Positions 10,394 to 21,497 are shown, numbered from the stretch's first letter. The stretch: DNA of 64,000 nt from an uncultured Litoreibacter sp. (GCF_947487515.1 NZ_CANKWO010000002.1:124001-188000); one strand, 5' to 3'. Numbers and translations: made by a program. The notes: generated by a model not told the origin, from the letters alone.

Positions 10394-11043
10394 CCGAATT
10401 CACGTTCACCATCGCGGATGAACCCACCGCCGCAGAAGTCGAAAAGGGCCGCGTCCTCTTCGCCGGAGAAACCGACTTCCTTAAGGGCGTCGTCGCCATG
10501 GATGGCATGCCGCCTGCTGATCGCTTGGAAGTCTGCTTTGCCGGACGCTCAAACGTAGGTAAATCAAGCCTGATCAACGCACTGACCGGGCGGAAATCTT
10601 TGGCGCGGACGTCCAACACCCCTGGGCGTACGCAAGAAATCAACTTCTTCACGCTTGCAGAAAGCCACTTCCTTGTCGACTTGCCGGGATATGGTTTCGC
10701 CGAAGCCCCGCTCGCGGTTGTCCAAAAATGGCAACGCTTGTTGAAAGCCTATCTGTCTGGCCGCCAAACCTTGCGCCGTGCCTTTGTGCTGATTGATTCT
10801 CGACATGGGGTCAAACCAGTCGACGAAGAAATCCTGACGTTGCTCAACAAGTCCGCGGTGACCTTCCAAGTGGTATTGACCAAGATCGACAAGTTGAAAA
10901 AGGGCGAATTGGACAAGGTCATCGCGCAGGTCAGCACAGCACTTCAAAAGCACCCTGCCGCCTACCCCGAGATTGTTTTGACCTCCTCCGAGAAAGGTCT
11001 GGGCATTCCGACTTTGCGCCACATCATCGGCACATTGGTCTAG
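10390..11043 (+). CDS. yihA: Ribosome biogenesis GTPase EngB/YsxC
   Basis: FAGRSNVGKSSLINALTGRKSLARTSNTPGRTQEINFF. Confidence 0.95.
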   Translation: MTEFTFTIADEPTAAEVEKGRVLFAGETDFLKGVVAMDGMPPADRLEVCFAGRSNVGKSSLINALTGRKSLARTSNTPGRTQEINFFTLAESHFLVDLPGYGFAEAPLAVVQKWQRLLKAYLSGRQTLRRAFVLIDSRHGVKPVDEEILTLLNKSAVTFQVVLTKIDKLKKGELDKVIAQVSTALQKHPAAYPEIVLTSSEKGLGIPTLRHIIGTLV

Positions 11044-11112
11044 ATTGGTACGGCTTGGCAGAGCCGACGCCAAGCGATAGAACCTCTGAAACCCACAACT
11101 AACCGGCCTTAC

Positions 11113-11982
11113 ATGAAAAAGCAGACTGCAATGAACAGCAACTGGATTGAAACCGCGCAAACATTGTCGGCGGCGTTGCCCTATCTGCAGCGCTATGACG
11201 ATGCCATCATCGTGATAAAGCTGGGTGGCCACGCGATGGGTAGCGACGATGCTATGGACCTGTTCGCCCGTGATGTCGTGCTCATGCAGCAAGTCGGGAT
11301 CAATCCCGTGATTGTTCATGGCGGCGGCCCGATGATCAACGACATGTTGGCACGTCTTGGGGTGCAGTCGGAATTCGTGAACGGCAAGCGGGTCACTGAT
11401 GCCGCGACTGTAGAGGTCGTGGAAATGGTTCTCTCTGGGTCGGTCAACAAGCGCATTGTGCAAGCAATCAACCGCCAAGGCGGGCGCGGTGTCGGCCTAT
11501 CCGGTAAAGATGCCGCGATGATACGCTGCGAAGCGGCCCAACCCGAACTTGGGTTTGTGGGTGATCCGGTCGAAGTTAACCCAAGCGTCTTGCGGCAAAT
11601 GTTTGAGGCCAACATTATCCCCGTCATCGCCCCCTTGGGCTTCGGCGACGAGGGCGAAACCTTTAACATCAATGGCGATACGGCCGCAGGAGCAATCGCC
11701 GCCTCCCTCAAGGCAGACCGCCTGTTGCTGTTGACGGATGTGGCAGGGGTCAAGGATGACAGCGGCGAAGTCGTGACTGAGCTGACAGCCTCCCGCATTC
11801 GCCAGTTAACCGAAGATGGTGTGATCGCAGGCGGCATGATTCCCAAAACGGAAACGGCCTTGGCTGCATTGGATGGCGGCGTGCGGGCTGCGGTCATTTT
11901 GGATGGTCGCGCTCCAAACGCTTGCCTGCTGGAGTTGTTCACTCCACATGGTGCGGGGTCCTTGATCCGTCAGGACAGCTAA
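11113..11982 (+). CDS. argB: Acetylglutamate kinase
   Basis: [28 protein letters not shown] motifs. Confidence 0.96.
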   Translation: MKKQTAMNSNWIETAQTLSAALPYLQRYDDAIIVIKLGGHAMGSDDAMDLFARDVVLMQQVGINPVIVHGGGPMINDMLARLGVQSEFVNGKRVTDAATVEVVEMVLSGSVNKRIVQAINRQGGRGVGLSGKDAAMIRCEAAQPELGFVGDPVEVNPSVLRQMFEANIIPVIAPLGFGDEGETFNINGDTAAGAIAASLKADRLLLLTDVAGVKDDSGEVVTELTASRIRQLTEDGVIAGGMIPKTETALAALDGGVRAAVILDGRAPNACLLELFTPHGAGSLIRQDS

Positions 11983-12064
11983 ACGTCCCCCTACTCACAT
12001 AGAAGTTCCTGCACTGCGACGTCGGCCCCCTTGCCTGTTGGGCTTAACTGCGTAATTTGAACAC

Positions 12065-12859
12065 ATGGAAAATGAAGCACTCATCCGCCTCGTCGTCTTT
12101 GTAGGCCTGTTCTCTTTGTTCGCAGCCCTCGAGACCTTTGCCCCGCGACGCGACCGTCGCCAAACACGCAAGGCGCGCTGGACGACCAATTGGGCCATCA
12201 TCATCATAGATTCAGTTACCCTTCGTGCCATGGCGATCTTCTTGCCCTTGCTCGCGGTTGGTGCGGCCTATGATGCACAAACGAACGGATGGGGACTGTT
12301 CAACACCATTGAGTTGCCCAGCTGGATCGAGATCATTTTCGCCATTCTGATTCTGGATTTTGCCATATGGGCGCAACATCTGATCACTCATAAGGTGCCT
12401 CTGCTCTGGCGGCTGCATCAGGTTCATCACGCCGATGTTGATATCGATGTGACCACCGCCATCCGCTTTCACCCGATTGAGATAGCGCTGTCGATGTTGC
12501 TCAAGATCGGGTTGGTCTATCTGATGGGGCCTGCGGCTGTGGCCGTAATCCTGTTCGAGATCATCTTGAACGGCACTGCCATGTTCAATCACGCAAATAT
12601 CAAGCTCCCCTTAAGGATCGACGCCATCATGCGGATGGTGCTGGTCACCCCAGACATGCATCGCGTGCACCACTCCGTCCATCGCCATGAACACGATAGT
12701 AATTACGGGTTTTCCCTGTCGATATGGGATCGCATGTTCCGCACCTACATCGCGCAACCTGCTGAGGGCCACGACGACATGAAGATCGGCCTGCGATGGC
12801 AGGATGATCGCCCAGCGAAGCTTGGCTGGTCTCTGAAGATGCCCTTCCAAAAGTGGTGA
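12065..12859 (+). CDS. Sterol desaturase/fatty acid hydroxylase family protein
   Basis: Histidine motifs WRLHQVHHAD, MFNHANI, HRVHHSVHRHEHDSNYGF. Confidence 0.88.
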   Translation: MENEALIRLVVFVGLFSLFAALETFAPRRDRRQTRKARWTTNWAIIIIDSVTLRAMAIFLPLLAVGAAYDAQTNGWGLFNTIELPSWIEIIFAILILDFAIWAQHLITHKVPLLWRLHQVHHADVDIDVTTAIRFHPIEIALSMLLKIGLVYLMGPAAVAVILFEIILNGTAMFNHANIKLPLRIDAIMRMVLVTPDMHRVHHSVHRHEHDSNYGFSLSIWDRMFRTYIAQPAEGHDDMKIGLRWQDDRPAKLGWSLKMPFQKW

Positions 12860-13542
12860 CCCTCGCTGATATTCGCACCCTTTGCGCATCTCATAACCTC
12901 GCTGTGTTGGGGGCATTTCACCCGACACCCGACGATCTTGCCCCCGCCGGCAGTCAAACGCTCGTGCTGCTTGGCCCGTTGGAACCTGGGTTTTGGGACG
13001 CCTTCACAAGCAGCCCTGAATGGATGGACGATCTGGGCGACCCTATGGATCGTTGGTCGGCGCGGGTAATTTCCCGCTTGGCCGAAGCCCTTGGCGCAGA
13101 GCCGTTGTTCCCCTTTGGCGGCGCCCCTTTTCACCCCTTTTTCCGTTGGGCGCTGGCATCAGGCCAAGCATGGCAAAGCCCTGTTTCCCTGTTGGTTCAT
13201 GCGCAGGCCGGTTTAATGGTGTCCTATCGCGGGGCTCTCGCGTTTCAGGACGCACTTGACCTGCCCTCCATTCACGACCCCATTTTGGCCCCCGCTCAGT
13301 TGCGCCCTTGTGACGATTGCGCGGACAAACCTTGCCTTACGGCCTGCCCCTCCGGAGCGCTGGACGGCAAAGGATATGATGTTCCCAAGTGCCACGGCTT
13401 TCTGGATACGGAAGCTGGAAAGGCCCATTTATCACGGGGGTGTAATGTCCGTCGCGCTTGCCCGATCTCCCAAAGCTATGGCAGGGTGGAGGAACAGTCG
13501 GCGTATCACATGTCGATATTTCACAAAGGGGCCGCTACTTGA
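12853..13542 (+). CDS. Ferredoxin-like protein with cysteine cluster
   Basis: PCDDCADKPCLTACPSGALDG, GCNVRRACP cysteine motifs. Confidence 0.7.
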   Translation: MVTLADIRTLCASHNLAVLGAFHPTPDDLAPAGSQTLVLLGPLEPGFWDAFTSSPEWMDDLGDPMDRWSARVISRLAEALGAEPLFPFGGAPFHPFFRWALASGQAWQSPVSLLVHAQAGLMVSYRGALAFQDALDLPSIHDPILAPAQLRPCDDCADKPCLTACPSGALDGKGYDVPKCHGFLDTEAGKAHLSRGCNVRRACPISQSYGRVEEQSAYHMSIFHKGAAT

Positions 13543-14051
13543 AACTTATCCTCACCCGCCACGCCAAATCCAGCTGGGACGACCTAATGCTGGACGACCA
13601 TGACCGCCCGCTCAATGAAAGGGGTCAGTCGGCAGCGCAGCGAATGGGGAAATGGGTCGAGGGCCGCCGACATGTCCCCGCACAAGTGATCTCGTCAACG
13701 GCGACACGCGCAAACGAGACCGCAGAGCTGATGGTCAAAGCCATGGGTGGCGCACCAAGCCTGACCCTTGACGAAGGCCTCTATCACGCCTCAAGCGATG
13801 CGATTTTGGCCCGCATCCAACGCGCGCCGAAAGGTGATTTGATGATCGTCGGGCATAACCCTGGAATGGCAGAGCTGGCGTCTCGCATAGTGGATGTGGC
13901 GCCAACGCACGATAGATTTGGGGTTTATCCGACCACTGCGACCTTGATCACGGAAGTTCCCGTCGAGGATTGGTCAGAGCTAAAAATCGGCATGGCCCAA
14001 GTCATCCAATTCATTGTGCCGCGCGAATTGAAAGAGCTTCACACCGCTTAA
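13539..14051 (+). CDS. Histidine phosphatase family protein (SixA-like)
   Basis: LKLILTRHAKSSWDD RHG-type motif, VGHNPGMAEL; TTG start at 13539 overlapping the upstream stop. Confidence 0.85.
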   Translation: MKLILTRHAKSSWDDLMLDDHDRPLNERGQSAAQRMGKWVEGRRHVPAQVISSTATRANETAELMVKAMGGAPSLTLDEGLYHASSDAILARIQRAPKGDLMIVGHNPGMAELASRIVDVAPTHDRFGVYPTTATLITEVPVEDWSELKIGMAQVIQFIVPRELKELHTA

Positions 14052-14070
14052 ACCAAAGCTTCAAAACGTA

Positions 14071-14100
14071 AAAAGGTCCCGAGAAATCTCGGGACCTTTT
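14071..14100. terminator. Bidirectional intrinsic terminator
   Basis: AAAAGGTCCCGAGA-AA-TCTCGGGACCTTTT between convergent genes. Confidence 0.9.
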
Positions 14101-14120
14101 TGCATTGTGTGTATGTGATC

Positions 14121-14888
14121 TTAGTGACCGAGAATTTGGCTCAGGAACAATTGGGTCCGCTCGGACTTCGGGTTGTTAAAGAACTCTTCGGGTTCGTTTT
14201 GCTCTACGATCTGGCCGGCATCCATAAAGATCACGCGGTTCGCAACTTGACGGGCAAAGCCCATCTCGTGGGTCACGCAAAGCATGGTCATGCCCTCTTC
14301 CGCCAGCTCGATCATAGTGTCGAGCACCTCTTTGATCATCTCTGGGTCAAGCGCCGAAGTCGGCTCGTCAAACAACATGATGCGTGGCTTCATGCACAAC
14401 GAGCGGGCAATCGCCACACGCTGCTGCTGACCACCGGACAACTGACCCGGGTATTTGTTGGCCTGATCAGGGATTTTCACTTTCTCAAGGAAGTGCATCG
14501 CGATTTCTTCGGCTTCTTTCTTAGGTGTTTTGCGCACCCAGATCGGAGCCAACGTGCAGTTTTCCAAAATGGTCAGATGCGGGAACAGGTTGAAGTGCTG
14601 AAAGCACATGCCCACTTCGGACCGGATCTTGTCGATGTTTTTCAGGTCCGACGACAGCACGGTCCCGTCAACTTCGATCTTGCCCTTTTGATGCTCTTCC
14701 AAGGCGTTGATGCAGCGGATCAGCGTCGATTTTCCGGAGCCCGAAGGCCCACAAATCACGATACGTTCGCCACGTTGCACCGTCAGATCAATATCGCGCA
14801 GCACGTGAAATGTGCCGTACCATTTGTTCATGTTGGTGATTTCGATTGCGACCTCGTCGGAGACCGTCATTTGAGATTGTTGGTTCAT
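14121..14888 (-). CDS. aapP: Amino acid ABC transporter ATP-binding protein
   Basis: [24 protein letters not shown] Walker [16 protein letters not shown]. Confidence 0.9.
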   Translation of the reverse strand: MNQQSQMTVSDEVAIEITNMNKWYGTFHVLRDIDLTVQRGERIVICGPSGSGKSTLIRCINALEEHQKGKIEVDGTVLSSDLKNIDKIRSEVGMCFQHFNLFPHLTILENCTLAPIWVRKTPKKEAEEIAMHFLEKVKIPDQANKYPGQLSGGQQQRVAIARSLCMKPRIMLFDEPTSALDPEMIKEVLDTMIELAEEGMTMLCVTHEMGFARQVANRVIFMDAGQIVEQNEPEEFFNNPKSERTQLFLSQILGH

Positions 14889-14901
14889 GGTTCAGGTCTC
14901 C

Positions 14902-16446
14902 TTAGTGATGGCTTGTGTTGAGCTGACGCTCGAGCCACTGGGAATATTGCGAGATCGAGTAGCAGACGACGAAGAAGAGTAGCGCGCCGAAGCCGTACAC
15001 TTCCCAGTAAACACTGGTCCACTCAGTCGAGTTTTGGATCGGGCCACGGATCATCCCAACCAGATCGAACATCGAAATGATCGACACCAGTGTGGTATCC
15101 TTAAACAGCCCCACCGCGACGTTCACGATGCCCGGGATCGAGATCTTCAAGGCTTGTGGCAAGATGATCAGGCGGGTTGCTTGGGCGTAATCCAGACCAA
15201 GACTATCCGCAGCTTCATACTGGCCCTTCGGCAAGGCCGCGAGGCCCCCGCGGATCACCTCGGCAATATAGGCCGCCGAGAAAAGCGTGATCATGATGAT
15301 AACGCGCAAGATCAGGTCGAAGTTGGATTCTGGCGGCAAGAAGTAGGCCAGCATCACGTTCGCCACGAACAACAGCGTGATCAAGGGGACGCCACGGATG
15401 AATTCGATGAACACCACGCAGACGCCTTTGATCAACGGCATTGGCGACTGACGGCCAAGGGCCAACAAGATACCAAGCGGGATGGACAGCGACACACAGA
15501 TCGTACCAAGCAGCATGTTGAGCATGAAGCCCCCCATGTCACGCGAAGCAACCGCCGGCAGCTCAATCGGAGCAACCGCATTCAGCGCCATCCAGATCGG
15601 GGCGAGCAAGAAGCTGAAAGCCAAGTAGGCAAACAACAGCGATGCTACAATGGATACAAGTCCTCCATCCTCAAAGCTGTTGAAGATCGCGTAGCCCACG
15701 AAGATGCCCATCGGGATGCAGAACACGTAAGCGAAGATCGCCATGATCCAGAAGACGCCATAAGCTACGGTCGAAACCAATCCTTCAGTTCCCACGGAGT
15801 TCGCAATGAACACCAGTTCTTGCGCGCCAATGAACAGCAGATACGCCAAGCCCGCGCCACAAATCACGCCAATTGCACCAGCCACAAGCTTACGCACATC
15901 TACCGAAATTTCCGATGAAATCAGGCGGAAGATCAGAAGTGTGGCGATAATCAACCCAAGGATGGTCAGCGGCAGCCAAAGCGATCCGCCCCAAACCAGC
16001 CAGAAGGCCAAGAACGGGTAGAACGCTGTGAAAAACAACAACTTACGTGGCAATGACGAGAATAGCGCAGGGGCTGCAGCCACGAGTAGTAGCACGACAG
16101 ACAAAATGATGCGCCAGTACCCCTCAGGCGGGTACTTGAAGCCAAACACCAAGTGATCCCAGCGATCTACAAGAACCGCGAAGCAGGCCCCGTTTACACC
16201 ATCTAGAATTTCAAGGCATTCCTTACGGCTCGCCGCATCCCAGACCCCGTTATAGAACCACGGAAAGACGAAAACCGCGAAACGTGCCACCACATAGAAG
16301 GCGACCAAAGTTAGGATGGTGTTAAACACGCCAGAGAACAAATTGTCCTTGACCCATTTAACCGGACCCGACGCGGCCATTGGTGGGGCCGATGGCGGGA
16401 TTTGCTCTGTACGCACGAAGGCGACGTTGGATGTACTATCAGACAT
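14902..16446 (-). CDS. aapM: Amino acid ABC transporter permease
   Basis: EFIRGVPLITLLF, permease fold; operon position. Confidence 0.9.
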   Translation of the reverse strand: MSDSTSNVAFVRTEQIPPSAPPMAASGPVKWVKDNLFSGVFNTILTLVAFYVVARFAVFVFPWFYNGVWDAASRKECLEILDGVNGACFAVLVDRWDHLVFGFKYPPEGYWRIILSVVLLLVAAAPALFSSLPRKLLFFTAFYPFLAFWLVWGGSLWLPLTILGLIIATLLIFRLISSEISVDVRKLVAGAIGVICGAGLAYLLFIGAQELVFIANSVGTEGLVSTVAYGVFWIMAIFAYVFCIPMGIFVGYAIFNSFEDGGLVSIVASLLFAYLAFSFLLAPIWMALNAVAPIELPAVASRDMGGFMLNMLLGTICVSLSIPLGILLALGRQSPMPLIKGVCVVFIEFIRGVPLITLLFVANVMLAYFLPPESNFDLILRVIIMITLFSAAYIAEVIRGGLAALPKGQYEAADSLGLDYAQATRLIILPQALKISIPGIVNVAVGLFKDTTLVSIISMFDLVGMIRGPIQNSTEWTSVYWEVYGFGALLFFVVCYSISQYSQWLERQLNTSHH

Positions 16447-16448
16447 GA

Positions 16449-17666
16449 TCAGCGCTCCTTCAGCTTCATTGAGTTGTTGTAAATATTCATGATGAACGAG
16501 ATCGACAGCGAGATGATGAGGTAGAACATCATCAACAGCAGCACGGCCTCAATAGCGCGACCGGTTTGCAGCAAAGTGATGCCACCCAGCGTACCGGTCA
16601 AATCCATATAGCCCACCGCAATCGCCAGCGAAGAGTTCTTGGTGATGTTTAGATACTGCGAAATCAGCGGCGGAATGATAATCCGAAGCGCTTGCGGCAG
16701 AACAACAAGGTTCATGATACGACCCGGACGCAGGCCCAATGCACCAGCGGCTTCGGTCTGCCCCTTGGAGATCGCAAGGATACCAGCCCGCACGTTCTCG
16801 GCGATGAAGGCGCCTGTGTAAATTGCCAAGGCAAACCACAGTGCAATCAGAGAGCCGCGAATTTGCGCACCACCTGTAAAGTTGAAACCCTTCAGCTCTG
16901 GGTAATCCAATGAAATTGGGGACCCCATAACAAGTTGCGCCAGAATGGCAGGCACGAAGAAAAGACCGATGGTTGGCCACAAGGTCGGAACCATTTTTCC
17001 GTGGTCAAACAACTGCTTGCGTGCGTAGCGACGGAACAAGAAGATACCGATGATTGAGGCAATAAACACCCCGACGACCAACATGGAGCCGGTGCCCCAA
17101 ATCGGCTTTGGCAGGTAAACGCCACGGTTGGTGACTGCTACAGAATCAAAGAACCACATCGACGCGGTCGCGTTGTCCCCCCTAAACGCCCGAGGGGCCG
17201 GTGTGGCGTTGATCATGATCGAGAAGATGATCAAGATCCAGATAAGCACAGGTACGTTGCGGAAGATTTCCACGTAGAACGACATGATCTTGCGCACCAA
17301 CCAGTTGGGCGACAGGCGCAAAACCCCTGCGACCACTCCGATTACAGTGGCTGTGATACAGCCCAAAAACGCAACGATCAGCGTGTTCAACAAACCTACA
17401 ATTGCCGCACGACCATGGGTATCTTGGCTGTCATATGAAATCAGGCGCTGGTTGATATCATATCCAGCCTGCGCACCAAGGAAATCATATGAAATATTCA
17501 ATCCCGCTTCTGCGAGATTGCGTACGAGGTTTCCCCCGATAAAGGCCATGGCAGCGATGATCGCGACAAGCGCGATAAATTGAAATGTAAGAGAGCGGTA
17601 GCGCGTGTCGTTCAAAAGCATAGAAAGCTTGAACGACTCCTTGTGGGGGTCGGCTAATGTCGTCAT
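16449..17666 (-). CDS. aapQ: Amino acid ABC transporter permease
   Basis: EIFRNVPVLIWILI, EAAGALGLRPGRIMNLVVLPQALRIIIPPLISQYLN. Confidence 0.9.
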   Translation of the reverse strand: MTTLADPHKESFKLSMLLNDTRYRSLTFQFIALVAIIAAMAFIGGNLVRNLAEAGLNISYDFLGAQAGYDINQRLISYDSQDTHGRAAIVGLLNTLIVAFLGCITATVIGVVAGVLRLSPNWLVRKIMSFYVEIFRNVPVLIWILIIFSIMINATPAPRAFRGDNATASMWFFDSVAVTNRGVYLPKPIWGTGSMLVVGVFIASIIGIFLFRRYARKQLFDHGKMVPTLWPTIGLFFVPAILAQLVMGSPISLDYPELKGFNFTGGAQIRGSLIALWFALAIYTGAFIAENVRAGILAISKGQTEAAGALGLRPGRIMNLVVLPQALRIIIPPLISQYLNITKNSSLAIAVGYMDLTGTLGGITLLQTGRAIEAVLLLMMFYLIISLSISFIMNIYNNSMKLKER

Positions 17667-17764
17667 CTGGGACGTTCCCTGTCTTGGCTGGCGCTTAAAA
17701 TATGCACGTCATTTGCGCGTGCGGTGCTTCCAGCTCTTTGTCGTTGTAAGGTCTAGATAAGAAA

Positions 17765-17789
17765 AGGGCGCGATCTAGGATCGCGCCCT
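17765..17789 (-). terminator. Intergenic hairpin between aapJ and aapQ
   Basis: AGGGCGCGATC-TAG-GATCGCGCCCT perfect 11-bp stem. Confidence 0.6.
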
Positions 17790-17802
17790 CAACTTCAAGT
17801 AT

Positions 17803-18819
17803 TTAGCGGAACGGTGGCGAGTAAATCAAGCCGCCGTCAGTCCATTGAGCGTTCAAACCGCGTGCAAGACCGATTGGTGTCGCAGCGCCGATGTTTTTCT
17901 CAAAGATTTCGCCGTAGTTGCCAGCAACACCCAGTGCCGCTTTGGCCCAACCAGCGTCCAGACCCAGCATGGAGCCCAGTTCGCCTTCGGTGCCGAGCAA
18001 ACGGTTAACTTCTGGGTTTTCTGTGCCAGCAGACAGCTCTTCAAGGTTCACAGAAGTCACACCCAGCTCTTCAGCTGTGATCAGTGCGTTCAATGTCCAA
18101 CGAGCGATGTCAGCCCATTCGTTGTCGCCGTGACGTACCAGCGGGCCGAGTGGCTCTTTGGATACGATTTCAGGCAACAGAACATGTGCTGATGGGTCTT
18201 CGAAGTTTGCACGCTGGGCAGCCAATGCGGATGCGTCAGTTGTGTACACGTCACACGCGCCAGCGATATACTGCTGAACAGCTTCTGCACCAGTTTCGAT
18301 TGGAACTGGCTCATAAGAGATGTTGTTCGAGCGGAAGAAATCCGCAAGGTTCAGCTCTGTTGTTGTACCGGTTTGGATACAAACGGTCGCGCCGTCCAGA
18401 TCTTTAGCCGATGCAACGCCCAGCTCTGTTGGAACCATGAAGCCTTGGCCGTCATAGTAGTTCACGCCAGTGAATTCGAACTTCAGGTCGACGTCACGGG
18501 AGAATGTCCAAGTGGTGTTACGTGCCAGCAGATCGATCTCGCCGGAAGCCAGCGCCGTAAAGCGTGTTTTACCGGTTGTTGGAACGAATTCTACTGCGTT
18601 GCCGTCACCCAGAACAGCAGCTGCAACCGCGCGGCATACAGCCACGTCAAAGCCCTGCCATACGCCGCTTGCGTCTGGCTCAGCGAAACCTGGAACGCCG
18701 GTGGTAACACCGCAGTTCAGCTTGCCGCGTGCTTTTACTTCGTCAAGCGTGGCTGCCGATGCGCCGCCAGCAATGATGCCAGCAACGGTCAGGGCGCCAA
18801 GAAAAACGGATTTTTTCAT
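17803..18819 (-). CDS. aapJ: Amino acid ABC transporter substrate-binding protein
   Basis: MKKSVFLGALTVAGIIAGGASAATLDEVKARGKLNCGVTTGVPGFAEPD; start set at the signal peptide. Confidence 0.93.
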   Translation of the reverse strand: MKKSVFLGALTVAGIIAGGASAATLDEVKARGKLNCGVTTGVPGFAEPDASGVWQGFDVAVCRAVAAAVLGDGNAVEFVPTTGKTRFTALASGEIDLLARNTTWTFSRDVDLKFEFTGVNYYDGQGFMVPTELGVASAKDLDGATVCIQTGTTTELNLADFFRSNNISYEPVPIETGAEAVQQYIAGACDVYTTDASALAAQRANFEDPSAHVLLPEIVSKEPLGPLVRHGDNEWADIARWTLNALITAEELGVTSVNLEELSAGTENPEVNRLLGTEGELGSMLGLDAGWAKAALGVAGNYGEIFEKNIGAATPIGLARGLNAQWTDGGLIYSPPFR

Positions 18820-19063
18820 GTTAACCTCTTCCTGATGGTCCACTCCTTTTGCGGAGTGATTTATTCGGCCGAGTGAAAGGCCGTGAGCGATACTAAGAGA
18901 AACAACTTCCCTTGGTGAGGCTGAATAAGGCCAAATCAACACTAGAACGTCAAGCCAATTTGCCGAATTGACCCACGGTAAGTTTGTGAATTTGATCGAA
19001 AAATCTGCGAAATATTCGAAAAATGATACAATGCCTCGCAATTATTGAGCATTCGTCGCCAAA

Positions 19064-19771
19064 TCAGGCACAAAGCACAAAGAATTCATCGGCCCGAATT
19101 AGGTCACGCTTTTTGATCGCTGCCTGAGCTTCGGCTTCGTCATCTCGCCCCCATTGCGCGACCTGCCACTCCTCATCGATTCGGCTCAAATCCCAAGCTT
19201 GCTCGGCCGATAAGCGCCCCCGCGTGACCGCCAACCCCAAGATCAAAGAACCGGTAATCGCCACAAGATCGTGAAACGCAGTCAGTCGAAAGGCATCAAA
19301 TTGCGCAACATGCCCCCGCAACGTCGAAAGGGTCTTCGCCTCTTGCGGTTCATGCATAATACCACTGCGTAGCTGCAACGGTGCCCCAAGATCGGTTGCA
19401 GCCCAGTCAATCAGGGAATCCCACCCCTGCGCTTGTTTGGCGATCAGCCCGTCGGGGCCATCTGCGCGGTAGCACAACAGATCACTGTCTCCATAGGCCG
19501 CCAGCATATCCACCACTTCATCGTGCTGCGCAGACACCTTGTCCAACGCGGCATTTGCTGCGCGCGTCACGGGCATCGTCAACGGGTCGATCTTTTCGGA
19601 TTGCGCATCCCATTCCGCGGCCATTGCCTCTGCCATGGCCTTCGTGGGAACCTGCACCAAAGTTTTTACAGGCGTCCGAACCGAGCGCCCGTCCAAGAGC
19701 ACAGTGTACCCCCCGTCAACAGCCTCAACCGTCGTCGTTTTCCAAAACCGTTTTGCTGCCCAGTCACTCAT
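19064..19771 (-). CDS. ATP12-family F1-ATPase assembly chaperone
   Basis: RFWKTTTVEAVDGGYTVLLDGRSVRTPVKT; TMPVTRAANAALD. Confidence 0.88.
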   Translation of the reverse strand: MSDWAAKRFWKTTTVEAVDGGYTVLLDGRSVRTPVKTLVQVPTKAMAEAMAAEWDAQSEKIDPLTMPVTRAANAALDKVSAQHDEVVDMLAAYGDSDLLCYRADGPDGLIAKQAQGWDSLIDWAATDLGAPLQLRSGIMHEPQEAKTLSTLRGHVAQFDAFRLTAFHDLVAITGSLILGLAVTRGRLSAEQAWDLSRIDEEWQVAQWGRDDEAEAQAAIKKRDLIRADEFFVLCA

Positions 19772-20451
19772 GATGGCGTGCTCCAAATCTTATGTAGCGC
19801 GGCGTCCAACTCCGCGTAGGTGTCAATAATCAAGCTCGCCCTTGGCTTCAAAACTTCAGGCGTATGATAGCCCCAGCCAACCCCGATCGAGGCCATTGAC
19901 GCATTTGCCGCCATGTCCATGTCATAGCTGGTGTCGCCGATCATCACCGAATGCGCGGCGTCGACGCCCACGTCATACATGCATTGCTCCAGCATCGACG
20001 GATGTGGCTTCGAAGGGTGATCATCCGCGACCTGAGCAGTAACAAAATATCGTCGCAGATCATGGGCATCCAGCAAGTGGTCCAACCCGCGACGCGACTT
20101 TCCCGTCGCAATCCCTAGCAATATGTTGTCTTGCGCATGCAGGCGCTCAATCGCGTCACGTGCCCCCGCATAAAGCGGGCTGCTATCGGTGCTATCGCGC
20201 AGCTTTCGCGATGTCATGAATGACCGCTTATACCCTTCCACAAGTGCGTCACCGTGTTCGGGGTACAAATTTGGGGCCAATTTTTCGAAAGCCGCATGCA
20301 AGGACAGCCCCACAATGCCCAAGATGTCGGCCCGTGACGGCACCGGCTGTCCAAGTGCCTGAAACGAACTCGCCATAGCGCTGACAATGTCGTCTTGGCT
20401 ATCCACCAACGTCCCGTCGACATCAAAAACAACGAGCTTTAACTCTGCCAT
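19768..20451 (-). CDS. HAD-family hydrolase (phosphoglycolate phosphatase-like)
   Basis: LVVFDVDGTLVDSQDD; VMIGDTSYDMDMAANA. Confidence 0.9.
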   Translation of the reverse strand: MAELKLVVFDVDGTLVDSQDDIVSAMASSFQALGQPVPSRADILGIVGLSLHAAFEKLAPNLYPEHGDALVEGYKRSFMTSRKLRDSTDSSPLYAGARDAIERLHAQDNILLGIATGKSRRGLDHLLDAHDLRRYFVTAQVADDHPSKPHPSMLEQCMYDVGVDAAHSVMIGDTSYDMDMAANASMASIGVGWGYHTPEVLKPRASLIIDTYAELDAALHKIWSTPS

Positions 20452-21497
20452 TTTTCATCCGCATCAAACGGGTCATTCGGCACATCGTTCTCGGTCCAGC
20501 CAAGGAAGTCCCATGTGCGTTGCATATGCGTCGGCAACTCTGCCTTTATGGTTACCATCTGGCCGGTAACAGGGTGTTCAAACTCCAAAGAGCGCGCGTG
20601 CAGATGCAGCTTCTTGCTGATCTCATCCCCCAGTTGCGACCCCCAGCCGTCGCCCATATTTTCCTGACCGGAGCCTCCGTATTTGCCGTCGCCGACAATC
20701 GGGTGGCCCATCTCCGCCATATGCGCGCGTAGCTGGTGGGTGCGGCCGGTCACCGGCACAAGTGCCATCCAAGAGGCGCGCTGACCAAGGAAACACAGCG
20801 TCGCGTAATCCGTTTGCGCGCGCTTCGCACCCTCTGTCGTCGCCACATCGCGCGGATGGACGCAATGCATCTTTTCGCCCTCGCCGCCTTTGCCATGACC
20901 GCCTGCTTTGACCAAACCGTATTTGATCGTCCCGATCTTTGGGTAAGGCACGCCGGCCACCATTGCCCAGTAAATCTTGCGCGTACCGTGATGGCGGAAG
21001 GCCGCAGTCAACGCCGTGGCCATCGCAGGGGTGCGCGCCAGAACCAAAACGCCCGACGTGTCTTTGTCCAAGCGGTGCACCAGTTTCGGCGTGTCGTGGC
21101 GATCAAAGCTCAAGGCCGCGGCCATGCCATCCACGTGGCGCGTGGTTTTGGAGCCCCCTTGAACCGCCAAGCCCGGCGGCTTGTTCAACGCGATGATATG
21201 GTCGTCCTTATAGATGACGCAGTCGCGGATCATTTTGGCGTCCGCTTTGGAGACATGCGGCATGCGCACTTGCGCTTCCATATCTTCTTGCGTGGGCAAT
21301 GGTGGGATGCGCACCTCTTGACCCGGTCCGACGCGCGTATTGGATTTCACGCGGCCACCGTCAACGCGGATTTCGCCTTTGCGGCACATCTTTTCGATGC
21401 GGCCCTGCGGGACATGTGGGAATTGCTTGCGAAACCAGCGATCCAGCCGTTGCTCTGCTTCGTCGGGGCCAACTTTAAGGGTCTGAACCTTGCTCAT
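20439..21497 (-). CDS. rluC: RluA-family 23S rRNA pseudouridine synthase (RluC-type)
   Basis: S4 domain N-terminus, LVHRLDKDTSGVLVLART, VTGRTHQLRAHMAEMGHPIVGD. Confidence 0.88.
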   Translation of the reverse strand: MSKVQTLKVGPDEAEQRLDRWFRKQFPHVPQGRIEKMCRKGEIRVDGGRVKSNTRVGPGQEVRIPPLPTQEDMEAQVRMPHVSKADAKMIRDCVIYKDDHIIALNKPPGLAVQGGSKTTRHVDGMAAALSFDRHDTPKLVHRLDKDTSGVLVLARTPAMATALTAAFRHHGTRKIYWAMVAGVPYPKIGTIKYGLVKAGGHGKGGEGEKMHCVHPRDVATTEGAKRAQTDYATLCFLGQRASWMALVPVTGRTHQLRAHMAEMGHPIVGDGKYGGSGQENMGDGWGSQLGDEISKKLHLHARSLEFEHPVTGQMVTIKAELPTHMQRTWDFLGWTENDVPNDPFDADEKWQS

